In this document: positions 15,021-25,020 of the stretch, piece by piece | Position numbering within the stretch: position 1 is the first letter of the stretch | Layout of the letters: every line of letters starts with the position of its first letter | Assembly (NCBI RefSeq): GCF_036860675.1 | Contig: NZ_JAYKGK010000003.1 | Coordinates: forward strand, 186,001 to 250,000 | Length of the DNA: 64,000 nucleotides | Origin: Rosettibacter primus | GTDB taxonomy: Bacteria > Bacteroidota > Ignavibacteria > Ignavibacteriales > Melioribacteraceae | Direction of reading: 5' to 3' | Made by a program: the position numbers and the translations under genes | Notes under the pieces: generated by a model | The model's database searches: none | What the model was told of the DNA's origin: nothing | Seen by the model: the letters and a program-made list of their open reading frames with translations, nothing else

Positions 15021-18000
15021 CTATTTTTCTTTTTCAAGTGCTTCAAAATATTTTCTAATTAAATCTTCATAATCTTTTTTGTAGCCTTCATTCATTGCTT
15101 TTTGCAATTCATCACGAATTTTATTTTTTCTTTCTTCATTGGATAAAATTAAATCTGGCGGCGAACTTCTATTCACATTTTTACCTGTTGTTGATTTTCT
15201 TTCCTTTTCATAATCTCTTTCATTTATTGAACGCTGTGCATCGAGCAAACGAGATAGAATTCTTTCTTGCTGTTTAATTAGTTCATCATTTAATTTTTCT
15301 GTTTCTAAATTTGTAACCACTTCTCTCATTTCTTCGAGGATTTTTTGAAGATTCGCCGCAAGACTTTTAGACTTTCCTGATTCCTGTGCTTCTTTATTTA
15401 ATTGTTCTAACGATTTTCTGACCATTTCCTGTTCAGCTGCAAGTCTCTGTAATTGCGCCATCATTTCCTGAGTTAATTTTCCTTGATTGAGCATTTGTGT
15501 TAATTGATTAATGTTCATCTGTTGTTGAGTAATTTGCTGTAATTGTTGAAACAGTGACATCATTCCGCCGCCTTGTCCTCCATTCATCATCTGTTCCATT
15601 CCGCCTTTTAATAAACTTGCTGCTTCATTCAAAAATTCCATTGCTCTGCTCTGATATTGTGAGGCAACTGCACCATTTCTATTTTGTAGTGCCCCAATTG
15701 ATTTTTGCATTTCAGAATATGATTTGCCAAGTGCCTTTCCCATTTCAGGCGTTATTGCAAATGTTTTTTGAGAAAGTTCTGTCATCTTGTTGAGTATTTT
15801 ATTCAAATTATTTTGAAGTTCATTCTGTCTTCTTGAATTTTTTGTAAATTCTGATGAATTATAATTTAGTTTCGAAGTTTCATTTCTCAAATTTTCTTGC
15901 ATATCAGAAAGCGTTAACAAATCATCAAGTATCTTCATCATTTCATAATAAGTTTTTAATTGATTCATCTGCTGCATTGCAGATTGCAAATTCTTGAATT
16001 CATTTTTCATAATTGACATATTCGAAGAAAGCTGATTTTGATTTTCAATTGCTTTCAGCTTTTGCATTTTTTGCAATTCTTTCATTGCATCTTTAGATAA
16101 TTCCTGATTATTCTGTTCATCAAATTTTTCCATTGCTTTCTGTAACTGGTCAAGTGGAATATCTTTAAGCTCCTCCATTTTTTCTTTTAATTTTTTCATT
16201 TCTTCTTCAAGATTATTCAATTTATCAGTTACATTTTCCTGTCGTTTTGATAATTCATCTCTTGTCATGTTATTCGACAAATTGCTTTGCTCTGTTTTGT
16301 TTTTCAGTTCTTCAATTTCCTTGGTTAATTCTTCTGTGCGTTTTACCAGTTCATCAATTTTTTGTTCAACTTGAATTCTTTTTAACAAGTTAATAGTTCT
16401 TTCAATGCTCTTTTTAAAATATTCTTCATTTGCTTTCAGTTCTTCAAAAGACATTTGAACATTATCTCTCATCATGCTTTGTAAAGTTTCCTGAAGTCTC
16501 TTAAATGCTTCTTTCATCTCTTCGCTTGTCATCTCATCGAGTATTTTTTGAAGTTCATTATACTTTTGTAATGTTTCTTCTGAAAGTAAATTGTTCTGTA
16601 AAAGATTATTCTGCATTTCAGAAAGTTTTTGAGAAATATCTTCCGCTTTCTGCATTAAGTTTTTAAGTTTTTCTGCTGCCTTTTCAATTCTTTCTTTTTC
16701 TTCCCATGTAATATCTTTTTTGTTCTGTTTTAAGTCACTAACAATTTTTTGCATTTCTTCTTTAAGTTGTTCAGCTTCTTTGAGTGTTTTGTTTAATTCG
16801 TCAACTGCATTTTGCTGTGAGCGTTCTGCTTCGGCAAATAATTCATCTATTGAAGGTATTTGAATTGTCAATACTTTTGTTCGCGCAGATTTCGGTCCGC
16901 TCACATTATCATTATCAAATATTTCCAGATAGTAAGAAACAACATCTCCTTCTGTTAACACAAGCGGAGATAAATTCCATGTATAATAAATTTCATCTTC
17001 CTTTTTGTCTTTGTTTATTGGAATTGCAATAGATGAATAATTTTCTTCTGGCTGCCTGTATTTTGAAAAAGATATTCGATAATTAAGATTCAATTTTGTA
17101 AGACCATAATCATCTTTAATTCTTGAAACGAGAGAAATTTTATCATTATTAATTTTGAGATTATCTTCTGGGGAAATCATTTCAATCGATGGTGGTTCAT
17201 CATTAATTACTTTTATTGAATAAATAATGGGATTGTTATTCGAAATACCTTTTTCATCATAAATCATGATTTTGTATTGTGAATCTTTCCAAATATTGAA
17301 TTCGAGAAATGCATTATTTTTACTTACTGACATCTGCTTTACAGTTGAATCATCAAACACAATTTCGGCTTTGGATAAATTTTGTGATGTATTAACCGCC
17401 AATTTAATTTTGCTTCCTTTCAATGCAGATATATTTCCATTATCTTTTTGAACAGCAGCAGGTATTTTTGAATAAGCAGGAGAGATTATGGTTAATTCCA
17501 TGCCCTTAATTAACGGTCTATTGACTGCTACAATTCTGTATATATCGCTTTTTATTCCTTCTGAAAAAGCATAATATTCAAAAGAATTCTTTACTGATAA
17601 AATTTCATATTTGCTGCTACTTGCTGAATCTAAAAATAATTTCTTATTAACAAATTCAGTTTCATCTTCTGATTTCAATGCTAAATAGATTTCTTTAGGA
17701 TGTTTACCAACAATTTTGATGTTTATTGTGAGACTTTCTCCTTTTGTAACTTCTTTGTTCTTCGGTGATATTTCAAAATAAAATTCTGGTGGTGAAGAAA
17801 AATTTTTATTATGATTTATTAAACGATAAGCAGCAGAATTAAACTGAGGAACAAAATAAGAAGAAAGCAATGTGATTAGAATTATTGCAAAGGCTACTCT
17901 AAGTAATTTTTTTGTAGATTTAAAATCAACTACAGAATTAAAATTGAGTTCTTTTGTTTTTCTATAGACATTTTCAAATGCTGCATCAATTAACTGTTGT

Positions 18001-18368
18001 GAGTAATTATTACTTTTTTCTTCTGTGAGTTGAATTGCATTTACAAGTTCATCTTTAATATTCTCAAAATAATTTCCAATTCTTCGTGCTATCTCAGAAT
18101 AATTTATTTTCTTTATTAATATAAAATTTTTTATAAAAGAATTAATGAATATCAAAAAAGAAAACAGAACTGCTGCAATAAAAAAATAAAATAAAATTGT
18201 TCTAACTGACGAATTAAAATTACCGGCAGCTTCAATCACAACAATCAACAAAAAAAGAAAAGACAAAAAAGAAATTAGCAAAAGAGCAATATTTAATTCT
18301 TCTTTTCTCTTTTCGAGTATTAAAAAATTTTTCAGTCTTTGTTTTATTTCGTCTCTGCTCGATTTCAT
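15021..18368 (-). CDS. Large membrane-anchored coiled-coil protein (DUF4175-like)
   Basis: 1115 residues. The N-terminus has membrane helices at about 24-48, 54-75 and 155-172. A periplasmic Ig-like region of about 330 residues follows (SPKNKEVTKGESLTINIK; SPEDNLKINNDKISLVSRIK). The rest is a very long Gln/Glu/Lys/Leu-rich coiled coil with a Gly/Met patch (GGMEQMMNGGQGGGMM). This matches the DUF4175 proteins found beside DUF4159, MoxR and BatA-type genes in Bacteroidota relatives. Their role is not established; a scaffold linking membrane and periplasm is inference. It starts 13 bases after the DUF4159 gene, in the same operon. Confidence 0.75.
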   Translation of the reverse strand: MKSSRDEIKQRLKNFLILEKRKEELNIALLLISFLSFLFLLIVVIEAAGNFNSSVRTILFYFFIAAVLFSFLIFINSFIKNFILIKKINYSEIARRIGNYFENIKDELVNAIQLTEEKSNNYSQQLIDAAFENVYRKTKELNFNSVVDFKSTKKLLRVAFAIILITLLSSYFVPQFNSAAYRLINHNKNFSSPPEFYFEISPKNKEVTKGESLTINIKIVGKHPKEIYLALKSEDETEFVNKKLFLDSASSSKYEILSVKNSFEYYAFSEGIKSDIYRIVAVNRPLIKGMELTIISPAYSKIPAAVQKDNGNISALKGSKIKLAVNTSQNLSKAEIVFDDSTVKQMSVSKNNAFLEFNIWKDSQYKIMIYDEKGISNNNPIIYSIKVINDEPPSIEMISPEDNLKINNDKISLVSRIKDDYGLTKLNLNYRISFSKYRQPEENYSSIAIPINKDKKEDEIYYTWNLSPLVLTEGDVVSYYLEIFDNDNVSGPKSARTKVLTIQIPSIDELFAEAERSQQNAVDELNKTLKEAEQLKEEMQKIVSDLKQNKKDITWEEKERIEKAAEKLKNLMQKAEDISQKLSEMQNNLLQNNLLSEETLQKYNELQKILDEMTSEEMKEAFKRLQETLQSMMRDNVQMSFEELKANEEYFKKSIERTINLLKRIQVEQKIDELVKRTEELTKEIEELKNKTEQSNLSNNMTRDELSKRQENVTDKLNNLEEEMKKLKEKMEELKDIPLDQLQKAMEKFDEQNNQELSKDAMKELQKMQKLKAIENQNQLSSNMSIMKNEFKNLQSAMQQMNQLKTYYEMMKILDDLLTLSDMQENLRNETSKLNYNSSEFTKNSRRQNELQNNLNKILNKMTELSQKTFAITPEMGKALGKSYSEMQKSIGALQNRNGAVASQYQSRAMEFLNEAASLLKGGMEQMMNGGQGGGMMSLFQQLQQITQQQMNINQLTQMLNQGKLTQEMMAQLQRLAAEQEMVRKSLEQLNKEAQESGKSKSLAANLQKILEEMREVVTNLETEKLNDELIKQQERILSRLLDAQRSINERDYEKERKSTTGKNVNRSSPPDLILSNEERKNKIRDELQKAMNEGYKKDYEDLIRKYFEALEKEK

Positions 18369-18380
18369 CTTAATTATTTT

Positions 18381-19034
18381 TTAATTCATTAATGCCCATA
18401 CAACAATATTAGTTCCAAACTTTAATGCTTCTAATCGTTTTTCCTGCGGGTCTTTGTGAACTTCTGGGTCTGCCCATCCATCACTCGGATTACTTTCATA
18501 AGTATAGTATACACACAATCTTCCATTTACAAAGATTCCAAATCCTTGCGGAGGTTTATTATCATGTTCATGTATTTTAGGTGGACCATAACTAAAATCA
18601 TAAACACAATGATAAATTCCGTGATTAAAGGGAAGTTCTACCAAATCTTTATCGGGAAAAACTTTTTTTATTTCTCTTCTAAATGCTTTATCCAGACCAT
18701 AATCATCATCAACATAAAGAAAACCGCCATTTTCAAGATAAGTTCGAAGTTTCTTTGCTTCGGACTCTGAAAAAACAATATTACCATGACCTGTCATAAA
18801 CAAAAATGGATAGGCAAAAATATTTCCACTTGTTAAGTCGACATATTCATAAACTGGATTTGTTTTAATATTTGTATTCTCAGCAATAAATTTCAAAAGA
18901 TTTACTTCAGCTGATGGGTCGTTATACCAGTCACCACCGCCGTTATATTTTAATCTTGCTATCTTAAACCCAATTTGATTCTGTGCAGATATTGCATTTA
19001 TAAAAATTAAAAGAATAATAACAAATCGTTTCAT
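18381..19034 (-). CDS. DUF4159 domain exported protein
   Basis: 217 residues beginning with a signal peptide (MKRFVIILLIFINAISA). The body matches the DUF4159 family, a glutamine-amidotransferase-like Rossmann fold. Visible landmarks are ARLKYNGGGDWYNDP near the N-terminus, the strand YPFLFMTGHG, LRTYLENGGFLYVDDDYG and an HGIYHCVYDF segment. The function of the family is unknown; it is commonly found with DUF4175 and BatA/MoxR genes, as here with DUF4175 13 bases downstream. It is the first visible gene of the pair and has no ribosome site stronger than a plain A-rich leader. Confidence 0.85.
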   Translation of the reverse strand: MKRFVIILLIFINAISAQNQIGFKIARLKYNGGGDWYNDPSAEVNLLKFIAENTNIKTNPVYEYVDLTSGNIFAYPFLFMTGHGNIVFSESEAKKLRTYLENGGFLYVDDDYGLDKAFRREIKKVFPDKDLVELPFNHGIYHCVYDFSYGPPKIHEHDNKPPQGFGIFVNGRLCVYYTYESNPSDGWADPEVHKDPQEKRLEALKFGTNIVVWALMN

Positions 19035-19241
19035 AATGACTTTTTATTTTCAAATGCTAAGATAAATATTTTGTTAACTTGAATCATAAGAATAATTTTT
19101 CACCTTTCTTAATTAGGAAGAAAATCAAATTGGCTTGGGATTAACTAAAAACAATTTCCCAATTAAATAACCTGTTCAAAACTGGCAACTTAGTTTAATC
19201 TGTAACCTTAGATTTTAACAGAGGTAAATTGTCATCATTAT

Positions 19242-20669
19242 TTATACAATAACAATCTCCTGAGTTCGTAAAGCTCTTGGGAATTGGCTTTTCAATCCTT
19301 CACCGGATAAAACAGCTGTGCCAAGTATATGATTATTGTATTTCACAATTTTCTGTCCTTCATTCCCAAAATTTCTTTTAATAGTTCCGCCTTTCAAATA
19401 CAATTCGAGTTCTTTCTTATCTTCAAGCTCAGCAACATTTTGATTAAAATAATTTCCAAGTATTTGAGCAGCGATTGTATGTATTTGGACAATTTTGTTT
19501 TTATCAATCGAGCCAAACTTTGAACCTATTCTATTAAACATTCCTGAATTAATTGAATCCCAATCTTCATTAACAAAATACAAATCCTTGCTTCTTACAA
19601 TATATTTATAATTTTCAAAAATACTTTTTTCAATTCCATAGTAATCAGCAACTCTAAGTAAAAAATCTTTAACTTTTTTATTAGAAAAACTGCAGAGTTC
19701 TATTTTCTCTGTCGATAGTACTTTTTCAGAATTATCTTTTAGTTCATCCAACTTTTTCAATTTAGCAACAAAAAATCCCTCCGAATTAACTTCCCATGGA
19801 AGAATTCTTCTTGCTTTTGATAATGAATTGTCAAGTTCTTCATTTTCATACTTGGTAAATGCCGGCTGATTTTTTATAGATAAATTTATTTCTTCTAATT
19901 CTACAGGATACTTTTTTAATATTTTATTTAACACCAACTCATTTTCTTCAAGTGTTAGTGTACATGTTGAATATATTAGAGCACCTCCAGTTTTCAACAT
20001 CTTAATTGCACTTAAAAGTAATTTGTATTGAACTTCTGCAATACTGCCAATTTTATTAATGTTCCACCAGTTGCTTACTTCTCCTCGTTTCTGAACAATT
20101 CCAAGTGCACTGCAAGGTGCATCAACAAGAATTTTATCAAAGTAATTTTCAAAATATTTACTTAATAGTTCTCCTTTTTTATTAAGAACCCCAGTATTGA
20201 GTATATTCATTTTATCCAGATTAAACATTAATACTTTTAACCTATCAAGTGAAATATCATTTGCAATTAATGTTCCTTTGTTGTTCATCAAATCTGATAA
20301 CTGTGTTGTTTTGGAGCCGGGAGCTGCACACAAATCAAGCACCTTATCGTTTTCAGAAGGATTTAATACATTGGCTGGAATCATCGAAGAAAAGCTTTGA
20401 ATGTAATAATGACCAAGTATGTAATAAATAGTCTTTCCTATTAAATCTTCCCCTTCGATTACCTGATATGAATTTTCAAGAGATTCTATTTTTTTTAATT
20501 CAATTCCATAATCTTTCAAATTTTTTATAAGTAAATCTGGATTCACTTTCCTTGAAAATCGTATGCAACTTTTATAATTACTGTCATAAAACTCTTTATA
20601 CTTTTGAAAATATTCTTCGCCAAAATTTTTTTTAATATAATTAGAAATATTATCACTGAGTAAAATCAT
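19242..20669 (-). CDS. RsmB/RsmF-type RNA cytosine-C5 methyltransferase
   Basis: SAM-dependent RNA m5C methyltransferase of the NOL1/NOP2/Sun family, expected to modify 16S rRNA. 475 residues: an N-terminal RsmF-like region, SAM motif I KVLDLCAAPGSKTTQ (about 109-123), motif IV LVDAPCSALG, motif VI STCTLTLEEN with the catalytic cysteine, and a C-terminal RsmF-type PUA-like domain ending in FPRALRTQEIVIV. The tail makes RsmF likelier than RsmB, which would have an N-terminal NusB domain. The gene starts two bases before the stop of a small hypothetical gene, so the two form an operon. Confidence 0.9.
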   Translation of the reverse strand: MILLSDNISNYIKKNFGEEYFQKYKEFYDSNYKSCIRFSRKVNPDLLIKNLKDYGIELKKIESLENSYQVIEGEDLIGKTIYYILGHYYIQSFSSMIPANVLNPSENDKVLDLCAAPGSKTTQLSDLMNNKGTLIANDISLDRLKVLMFNLDKMNILNTGVLNKKGELLSKYFENYFDKILVDAPCSALGIVQKRGEVSNWWNINKIGSIAEVQYKLLLSAIKMLKTGGALIYSTCTLTLEENELVLNKILKKYPVELEEINLSIKNQPAFTKYENEELDNSLSKARRILPWEVNSEGFFVAKLKKLDELKDNSEKVLSTEKIELCSFSNKKVKDFLLRVADYYGIEKSIFENYKYIVRSKDLYFVNEDWDSINSGMFNRIGSKFGSIDKNKIVQIHTIAAQILGNYFNQNVAELEDKKELELYLKGGTIKRNFGNEGQKIVKYNNHILGTAVLSGEGLKSQFPRALRTQEIVIV

Positions 20670-20671
20670 TT

Positions 20672-21079
20672 TTAAAGCCTTATCAGATTTAATGATTTGA
20701 ATACGTGAGATGATACTTCAGGAAATTTTTCTTTACAATCTTTTTCGATGCTTCTTAAAATGTTATCAAGATAATCTTCATATGATTTAACAGCTGTTCT
20801 AATATCTTCTTCATTTTCTGGAATAAGAATCTTTGACGGCTTATTTCTATTTGCATAAATGATATATTTTGCTACATAATAACTTTTGAAGTGAAAAACG
20901 ATATTCCCTTCATTATCTACAATTTCATAGCTGTCAAACAGTGGGGGAGCAAGAAACAAATTTTTGCCGGGAAGTTCTACAATTTTATTTTCTGTTGACA
21001 AATTAAAATCTTCCGGAAAACTTTTTAATTCTTTTCTAATCTTTTCAATCCAGTTTACTGCAATCTCTTTTTCGTTCAT
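20672..21079 (-). CDS. Conserved-looking hypothetical protein
   Basis: 135 residues, soluble, no signal peptide. It has an amphipathic N-terminal helix (VNWIEKIRKELKSFP), a central beta segment with EIVDNEGNIVFHFKSYYVAKY, and a helical C-terminus with SYEDYLDNILRSIEKDCKEKF. I recognise no family. It lies directly upstream of the RsmF-like methyltransferase, with three bases between its stop and that start codon, which suggests co-expression and possibly a ribosome-linked role. Confidence 0.65.
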   Translation of the reverse strand: MNEKEIAVNWIEKIRKELKSFPEDFNLSTENKIVELPGKNLFLAPPLFDSYEIVDNEGNIVFHFKSYYVAKYIIYANRNKPSKILIPENEEDIRTAVKSYEDYLDNILRSIEKDCKEKFPEVSSHVFKSLNLIRL

Positions 21080-21270
21080 GTTTTAATTCCTGTTTACGAT
21101 GCTTAAAAAATTTCTTAATCAAAATATAAGTAAGATTCTTTTATCGAATTGCATCTAAATATTTATAGCTTACTTGAAAATTTTCATAATCAGTTGAGCA
21201 AAATGAAACAAATTAATAATTACGAATACATCAAAATTATTTTTCTTTTTGTGATTTTTGATTGAAACAA

Positions 21271-21921
21271 TTAAAGCTTTCCAATCTCGTTTATTACATT
21301 CAGAAAAGATTCGGGTAGAGGAGATTTTATTTTCATCTTTTTTTCATCTTCAATAAAAAATTCGATTTCTTCTGCATGAAGCATTAAGCGGGAGAAATTT
21401 TTTTGCAAAGATTTTTCACCATAATGTAAATCGCCAACTATAGGATGACCAATACTATAAAGATGAACTCGTAATTGATGACGTCTTCCTGTCTCGGGAG
21501 TTAATTTTAAAAGTGTAAATGAATTAAATCTTTCAAGAACATCATATTTGGTTCTGCTTTTTTTGCCTTTCACTTCATCTACTCCCATTCTCCCCGAACC
21601 AAACTGACGAATCTTTTTATTTATTAATCCAGTATTTTCACTTAAAATTCCATGAACAAGAGCAATATATTTTTTTTCTATCAGATGATTTTCAAACTGT
21701 TTATTCAAAAATTTATGCATCAATGAATTTTTTGCAAATAACATAACACCGCTCACATCTTTATCAAGCCGATGAACAATAAATAATTTTCCATTATATT
21801 CTTTTTGCAAAATTGAATGAACAGTTTCTGCTGATTTATCATTTTCTTTAATTGAAGAAATTCCTTCCGGCTTATCTACTGCAATAATTTTATCATCTTC
21901 ATACAAAATTTTTAATCGCAT
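21271..21921 (-). CDS. RluA-family pseudouridine synthase
   Basis: Isomerises uridine to pseudouridine in rRNA or tRNA. 216 residues, with the catalytic Asp53 in the HRLDKDVSGVMLFAKN motif, the VDKPEG start motif near residue 15, the basic motif KSRTKYDVLERF, and the final GRRHQLRVHL. There is no N-terminal S4 domain, so it belongs to the short RluA/RluC-like or TruC-like forms; the target site cannot be told. It starts eight bases after the YgjV-GNAT gene's stop on the same strand and is probably co-transcribed. Confidence 0.92.
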   Translation of the reverse strand: MRLKILYEDDKIIAVDKPEGISSIKENDKSAETVHSILQKEYNGKLFIVHRLDKDVSGVMLFAKNSLMHKFLNKQFENHLIEKKYIALVHGILSENTGLINKKIRQFGSGRMGVDEVKGKKSRTKYDVLERFNSFTLLKLTPETGRRHQLRVHLYSIGHPIVGDLHYGEKSLQKNFSRLMLHAEEIEFFIEDEKKMKIKSPLPESFLNVINEIGKL

Positions 21922-21928
21922 ATTTTAT

Positions 21929-22558
21929 TTAACTTAATTCAAGTAAAAAAGCTTCTTGTGAATTAAAGACTGTTTTTACAAAACCCATTTTTTTTAAATA
22001 TTTATTATGAGTGTTATTTCCCGGATAAGTAAAAATTTTTCTAATGTTATTTTCCTTAAAAAATTTCTGATAAACATATTTCCCTATTTTGAAATCGCGA
22101 TAACCTGGTATAACATAATCAAGATTTACAAAAACCGAATTGATATCAATATTTTTTGCACAGACAAGTCCAGCAGGGACAGAATTTCTAAGCACAAAAA
22201 TTACTCTGGTATTTTCATCTAAATCAAACAAAAAATTTGGGACAAATTTTTTTATTTCTTTTTGATGAAAAGAAAGAAAATATTTTAAATATTCGGAATT
22301 GGGTTCAACTTCAAGGGTATCAAAGTATACTTCGGCAGAAAAAATTTCAATAAGATAATAAATATTAACAATTACAATAAATCCATTGACAAGAGCAACT
22401 GGATAAGCTGAAATAATTATTCCATAAAATGTAAAAATTAATGAACCAATTAGATTAATTATCCTTAGCTTTACAATTGAGCTCATCATCAATGATATTG
22501 CAACAAGAACAGAAGCTAAATAACCAATTATTTCAACTAAGTTAATATTGTATTGCAT
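21929..22558 (-). CDS. YgjV-like membrane domain fused to GNAT acetyltransferase domain
   Basis: 209 residues. Three membrane helices (about 9-27, 31-51 and 54-72) match the small YgjV-type inner-membrane domain (GYLASVLVAISLMMSS, SLIFTFYGIIISAYPVALVN). A cytoplasmic GNAT-like domain follows (about 85-209) with an acetyl-CoA loop-like GYRDFKIGKYVYQKFF and the final strand motif HNKYLKKMGF. The fusion would tether an acyltransferase to the membrane. Substrate unknown. It is followed by the RluA gene eight bases later. Confidence 0.75.
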   Translation of the reverse strand: MQYNINLVEIIGYLASVLVAISLMMSSIVKLRIINLIGSLIFTFYGIIISAYPVALVNGFIVIVNIYYLIEIFSAEVYFDTLEVEPNSEYLKYFLSFHQKEIKKFVPNFLFDLDENTRVIFVLRNSVPAGLVCAKNIDINSVFVNLDYVIPGYRDFKIGKYVYQKFFKENNIRKIFTYPGNNTHNKYLKKMGFVKTVFNSQEAFLLELS

Positions 22559-22703
22559 ATTTAAGTTCCTATGACTTTAGCAATAGTATTTTGATAATAG
22601 AAAAATTCTATAAAATATTTTTTACTAAATTCAATTTACAAAAATGATTAACGATTCCTGAATAAAATCTTATTTTAGTAATACAAAAAAATGAATTTTG
22701 CAG

Positions 22704-23855
22704 ATGAACAATTATAACAACTATCCAGTAATCAGCCTGGATGATATTATAAGACCGACTCAATTAATAATTGATTTAAAAGTACTTAAAGAAAATTTCA
22801 ACAAAATAAAACAACATGTAAAACCTGCACGGGTAATGCCAATCTTAAAAGCAAATGCATATGGACATGGGCTCGTGCGAATTGCGCAATTAATGCAGGA
22901 ACTTAATGCTGATTATATTGGAGTTGCAGTTCTTGAAGAAGGAATTTTATTGAGAGAAACCGGGATTAAACTTCCTATACTTGTGCTTGGAGGAATATGG
23001 GGAAATCAAATTCCAATTTTCTTGAAACACAATTTGACAATGACTGCATCTTCAATTGAAAAATTAAATCAGATTGATGAGATTGCTGGCAAAATGAACA
23101 TAAAAGCTAAAGTACATTTGAAAATTGATACAGGAATGGAAAGGATTGGCGTGCATTATTACAACGCAAAAAATTTTCTGAATGCTGCTGTTAAAACAAA
23201 AAATGTAATCATAGAAGGAATTTATTCTCACTTTGCAAATTCTGAAAAGGGGGATTTAAGCTATACCAAACTTCAACTTGAAAGATTTCAAGAAGTAATT
23301 TGGTACGCAGAAAAAATTTTTCAAGAAAAACTCATTTTTCACATTTCAAATTCTGGTGCAATTCTTCAGATGCCAGAGGCAAATCTTGATATGGTTCGTC
23401 CTGGAATTATGTTATATGGAGTTTATCCTTCGAATGAAGTAAAAAAAACAGTTGAAGTAAAATCAGCTTTAACATGGAAATCTATTGTAGTTTATTTCAA
23501 AGTTATAAAACCAAATCATCCCGTTGGTTATGGTTCAACATGGCAAACAGACCATAACATTCGTTCTGTAACAATTCCTGTTGGTTATGGTGATGGTTAT
23601 ATGAGAAGCATGAGCAATAAAGCAGAGGTAATAATTAGAGGAAAGAGATATCCTGTTATTGGTACAATCTCAATGGACCAGATTGTTGTTAACATTGAAA
23701 ATGATACTGCATATAATGGTGACGAAGTAATTCTAATTGGTTCAGATGGAAACAGTAAAATCACCGTTGAAGAAATGGCAGACTGGGCTGGCACCATTCC
23801 TTACGAGATATTAACTAATATCAATACACGTGTTCCGAGAGTTTATATAGAATAA
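22704..23855 (+). CDS. alr: Alanine racemase
   Basis: PLP enzyme interconverting L- and D-alanine for peptidoglycan. 383 residues from the ATG at 22704; a TTG two codons earlier is less likely. PLP-binding Lys49 lies in LKANAYGHG, the second catalytic Tyr is in the VGYGDGY motif of the C-terminal barrel, and the C-terminus SMDQIVVNIE / PRVYIE matches the family. It is alone on the plus strand and convergent with the next gene, nine bases away. Confidence 0.96.
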   Translation: MNNYNNYPVISLDDIIRPTQLIIDLKVLKENFNKIKQHVKPARVMPILKANAYGHGLVRIAQLMQELNADYIGVAVLEEGILLRETGIKLPILVLGGIWGNQIPIFLKHNLTMTASSIEKLNQIDEIAGKMNIKAKVHLKIDTGMERIGVHYYNAKNFLNAAVKTKNVIIEGIYSHFANSEKGDLSYTKLQLERFQEVIWYAEKIFQEKLIFHISNSGAILQMPEANLDMVRPGIMLYGVYPSNEVKKTVEVKSALTWKSIVVYFKVIKPNHPVGYGSTWQTDHNIRSVTIPVGYGDGYMRSMSNKAEVIIRGKRYPVIGTISMDQIVVNIENDTAYNGDEVILIGSDGNSKITVEEMADWAGTIPYEILTNINTRVPRVYIE

Positions 23856-23863
23856 TCAAAAAA

Positions 23864-24583
23864 TTATGCAGCTAAATATCTCATCAATTTTCTTTTTGCA
23901 ATTGGAAGAACAGTTTCATTAAAAGGAAAATCTATATCGGTCTCCAGATTATAAGTTGCTGGATTTGGCAGTTCGGGATATTTTTTAATCAAATTTAGCT
24001 TAATTGTTTCTGGAGGAATTACTGTTGTTTCTTCTTTAATAAATTCCAGCAAATGTGTTTTCAATGACTTAAAAGGAACACTTGATGTAACAATATTGGA
24101 CAATAAAAATTTATAAATATAAGTTGCTCTTTCTGCATGCGAAGGCACAAAGAAATATCCCTCATCTTTATAAAGAGGTAAAATTCCAATTTCTTTTATA
24201 TCCATGTTTGATTCAACAAAATCGTAGATTGCAGTTCCTTCTTCAATAACTTCTTTAATCTTGGGAAGAGCCCATTCAATAAAATCAAATATTTTTGAAA
24301 GCTTATCGTCGCTAATTTGTTCTGTATTGTATTCATAGATTAGAGATTGGCTTTCCAGATCTATTCCAACAATTTTTTTAGATAGCAAGCCTCTATAATT
24401 TTCTCTCTGATTTAAAAGATTATTAAGCTCATTGCTCAGTTCTATCAATTCACCGAATATTGGATACAATTTATTTTTATGCAATTGTTCTCTATAATTT
24501 TTCAATGCTGCAAGAACTTTGTATTCAGATAATTCAGCATCTTCAGCAGATGAAATAAAAACATCAATTGTTAAATTTTCCAT
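23864..24583 (-). CDS. Hypothetical protein, soluble
   Basis: 239 residues, no signal peptide or membrane helix. It is largely helical with a region LIELSNELNNLLNQRENYRG (about 47-66) suggesting a coiled segment, and a C-terminal LNLIKKYPELPNPATYNLE. A strong ribosome site (GGAGGTGAT) is adjacent to the ATG, supporting real and possibly high expression. I recognise no family. Confidence 0.75.
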   Translation of the reverse strand: MENLTIDVFISSAEDAELSEYKVLAALKNYREQLHKNKLYPIFGELIELSNELNNLLNQRENYRGLLSKKIVGIDLESQSLIYEYNTEQISDDKLSKIFDFIEWALPKIKEVIEEGTAIYDFVESNMDIKEIGILPLYKDEGYFFVPSHAERATYIYKFLLSNIVTSSVPFKSLKTHLLEFIKEETTVIPPETIKLNLIKKYPELPNPATYNLETDIDFPFNETVLPIAKRKLMRYLAA

Positions 24584-25020
24584 ATCACCTCCATAGAAGG
24601 ATTTATCTGTTCTGATTAATAATCGATATATTAATAAAAAAGTTGATATACTAATTCAAGTGTAAAAATTTTTCTATTGGAACATGATTATTCAAATTAT
24701 CATTTAAAGCAAAAATTTTCTCACTTAATATTTCATTGCATACATTGAATTGATAAAGGACTAATTAATAATTTGCTCGAGACTTCAGAAAATTTCAACA
24801 TATCATTCCTGTATAAAAAGGAATCCATTAATTATTAAGTAGAATTCTGCTTTCTTCCATCAGAATGCTTATGGCAGCAAAAATAACAGTTGGTTCGAAA
24901 TTTATTTTTTGAAGGTTCTCGTTCGGTAGTTTAGGATAAACCAACGGATATAAAATTTACTAATGCAGACTGGTTTATAATTTATTATATTTGTTGCAGT
25001 TGAAAAAATATGTATAATAA
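24584..25020. other. Intergenic region before rnpB
   Basis: 437 bases of AT-rich DNA between a divergent hypothetical gene and rnpB. I see no coding frame or tRNA. The one supported signal is TATATTTG at 24986-24993, matching the TAnnTTTG -7 box, about 30 bases before the start of the RNase P RNA helix; the matching TTG at -33 is not clear. A TATAAT at 25013-25018 is an alternative. Confidence 0.4.
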
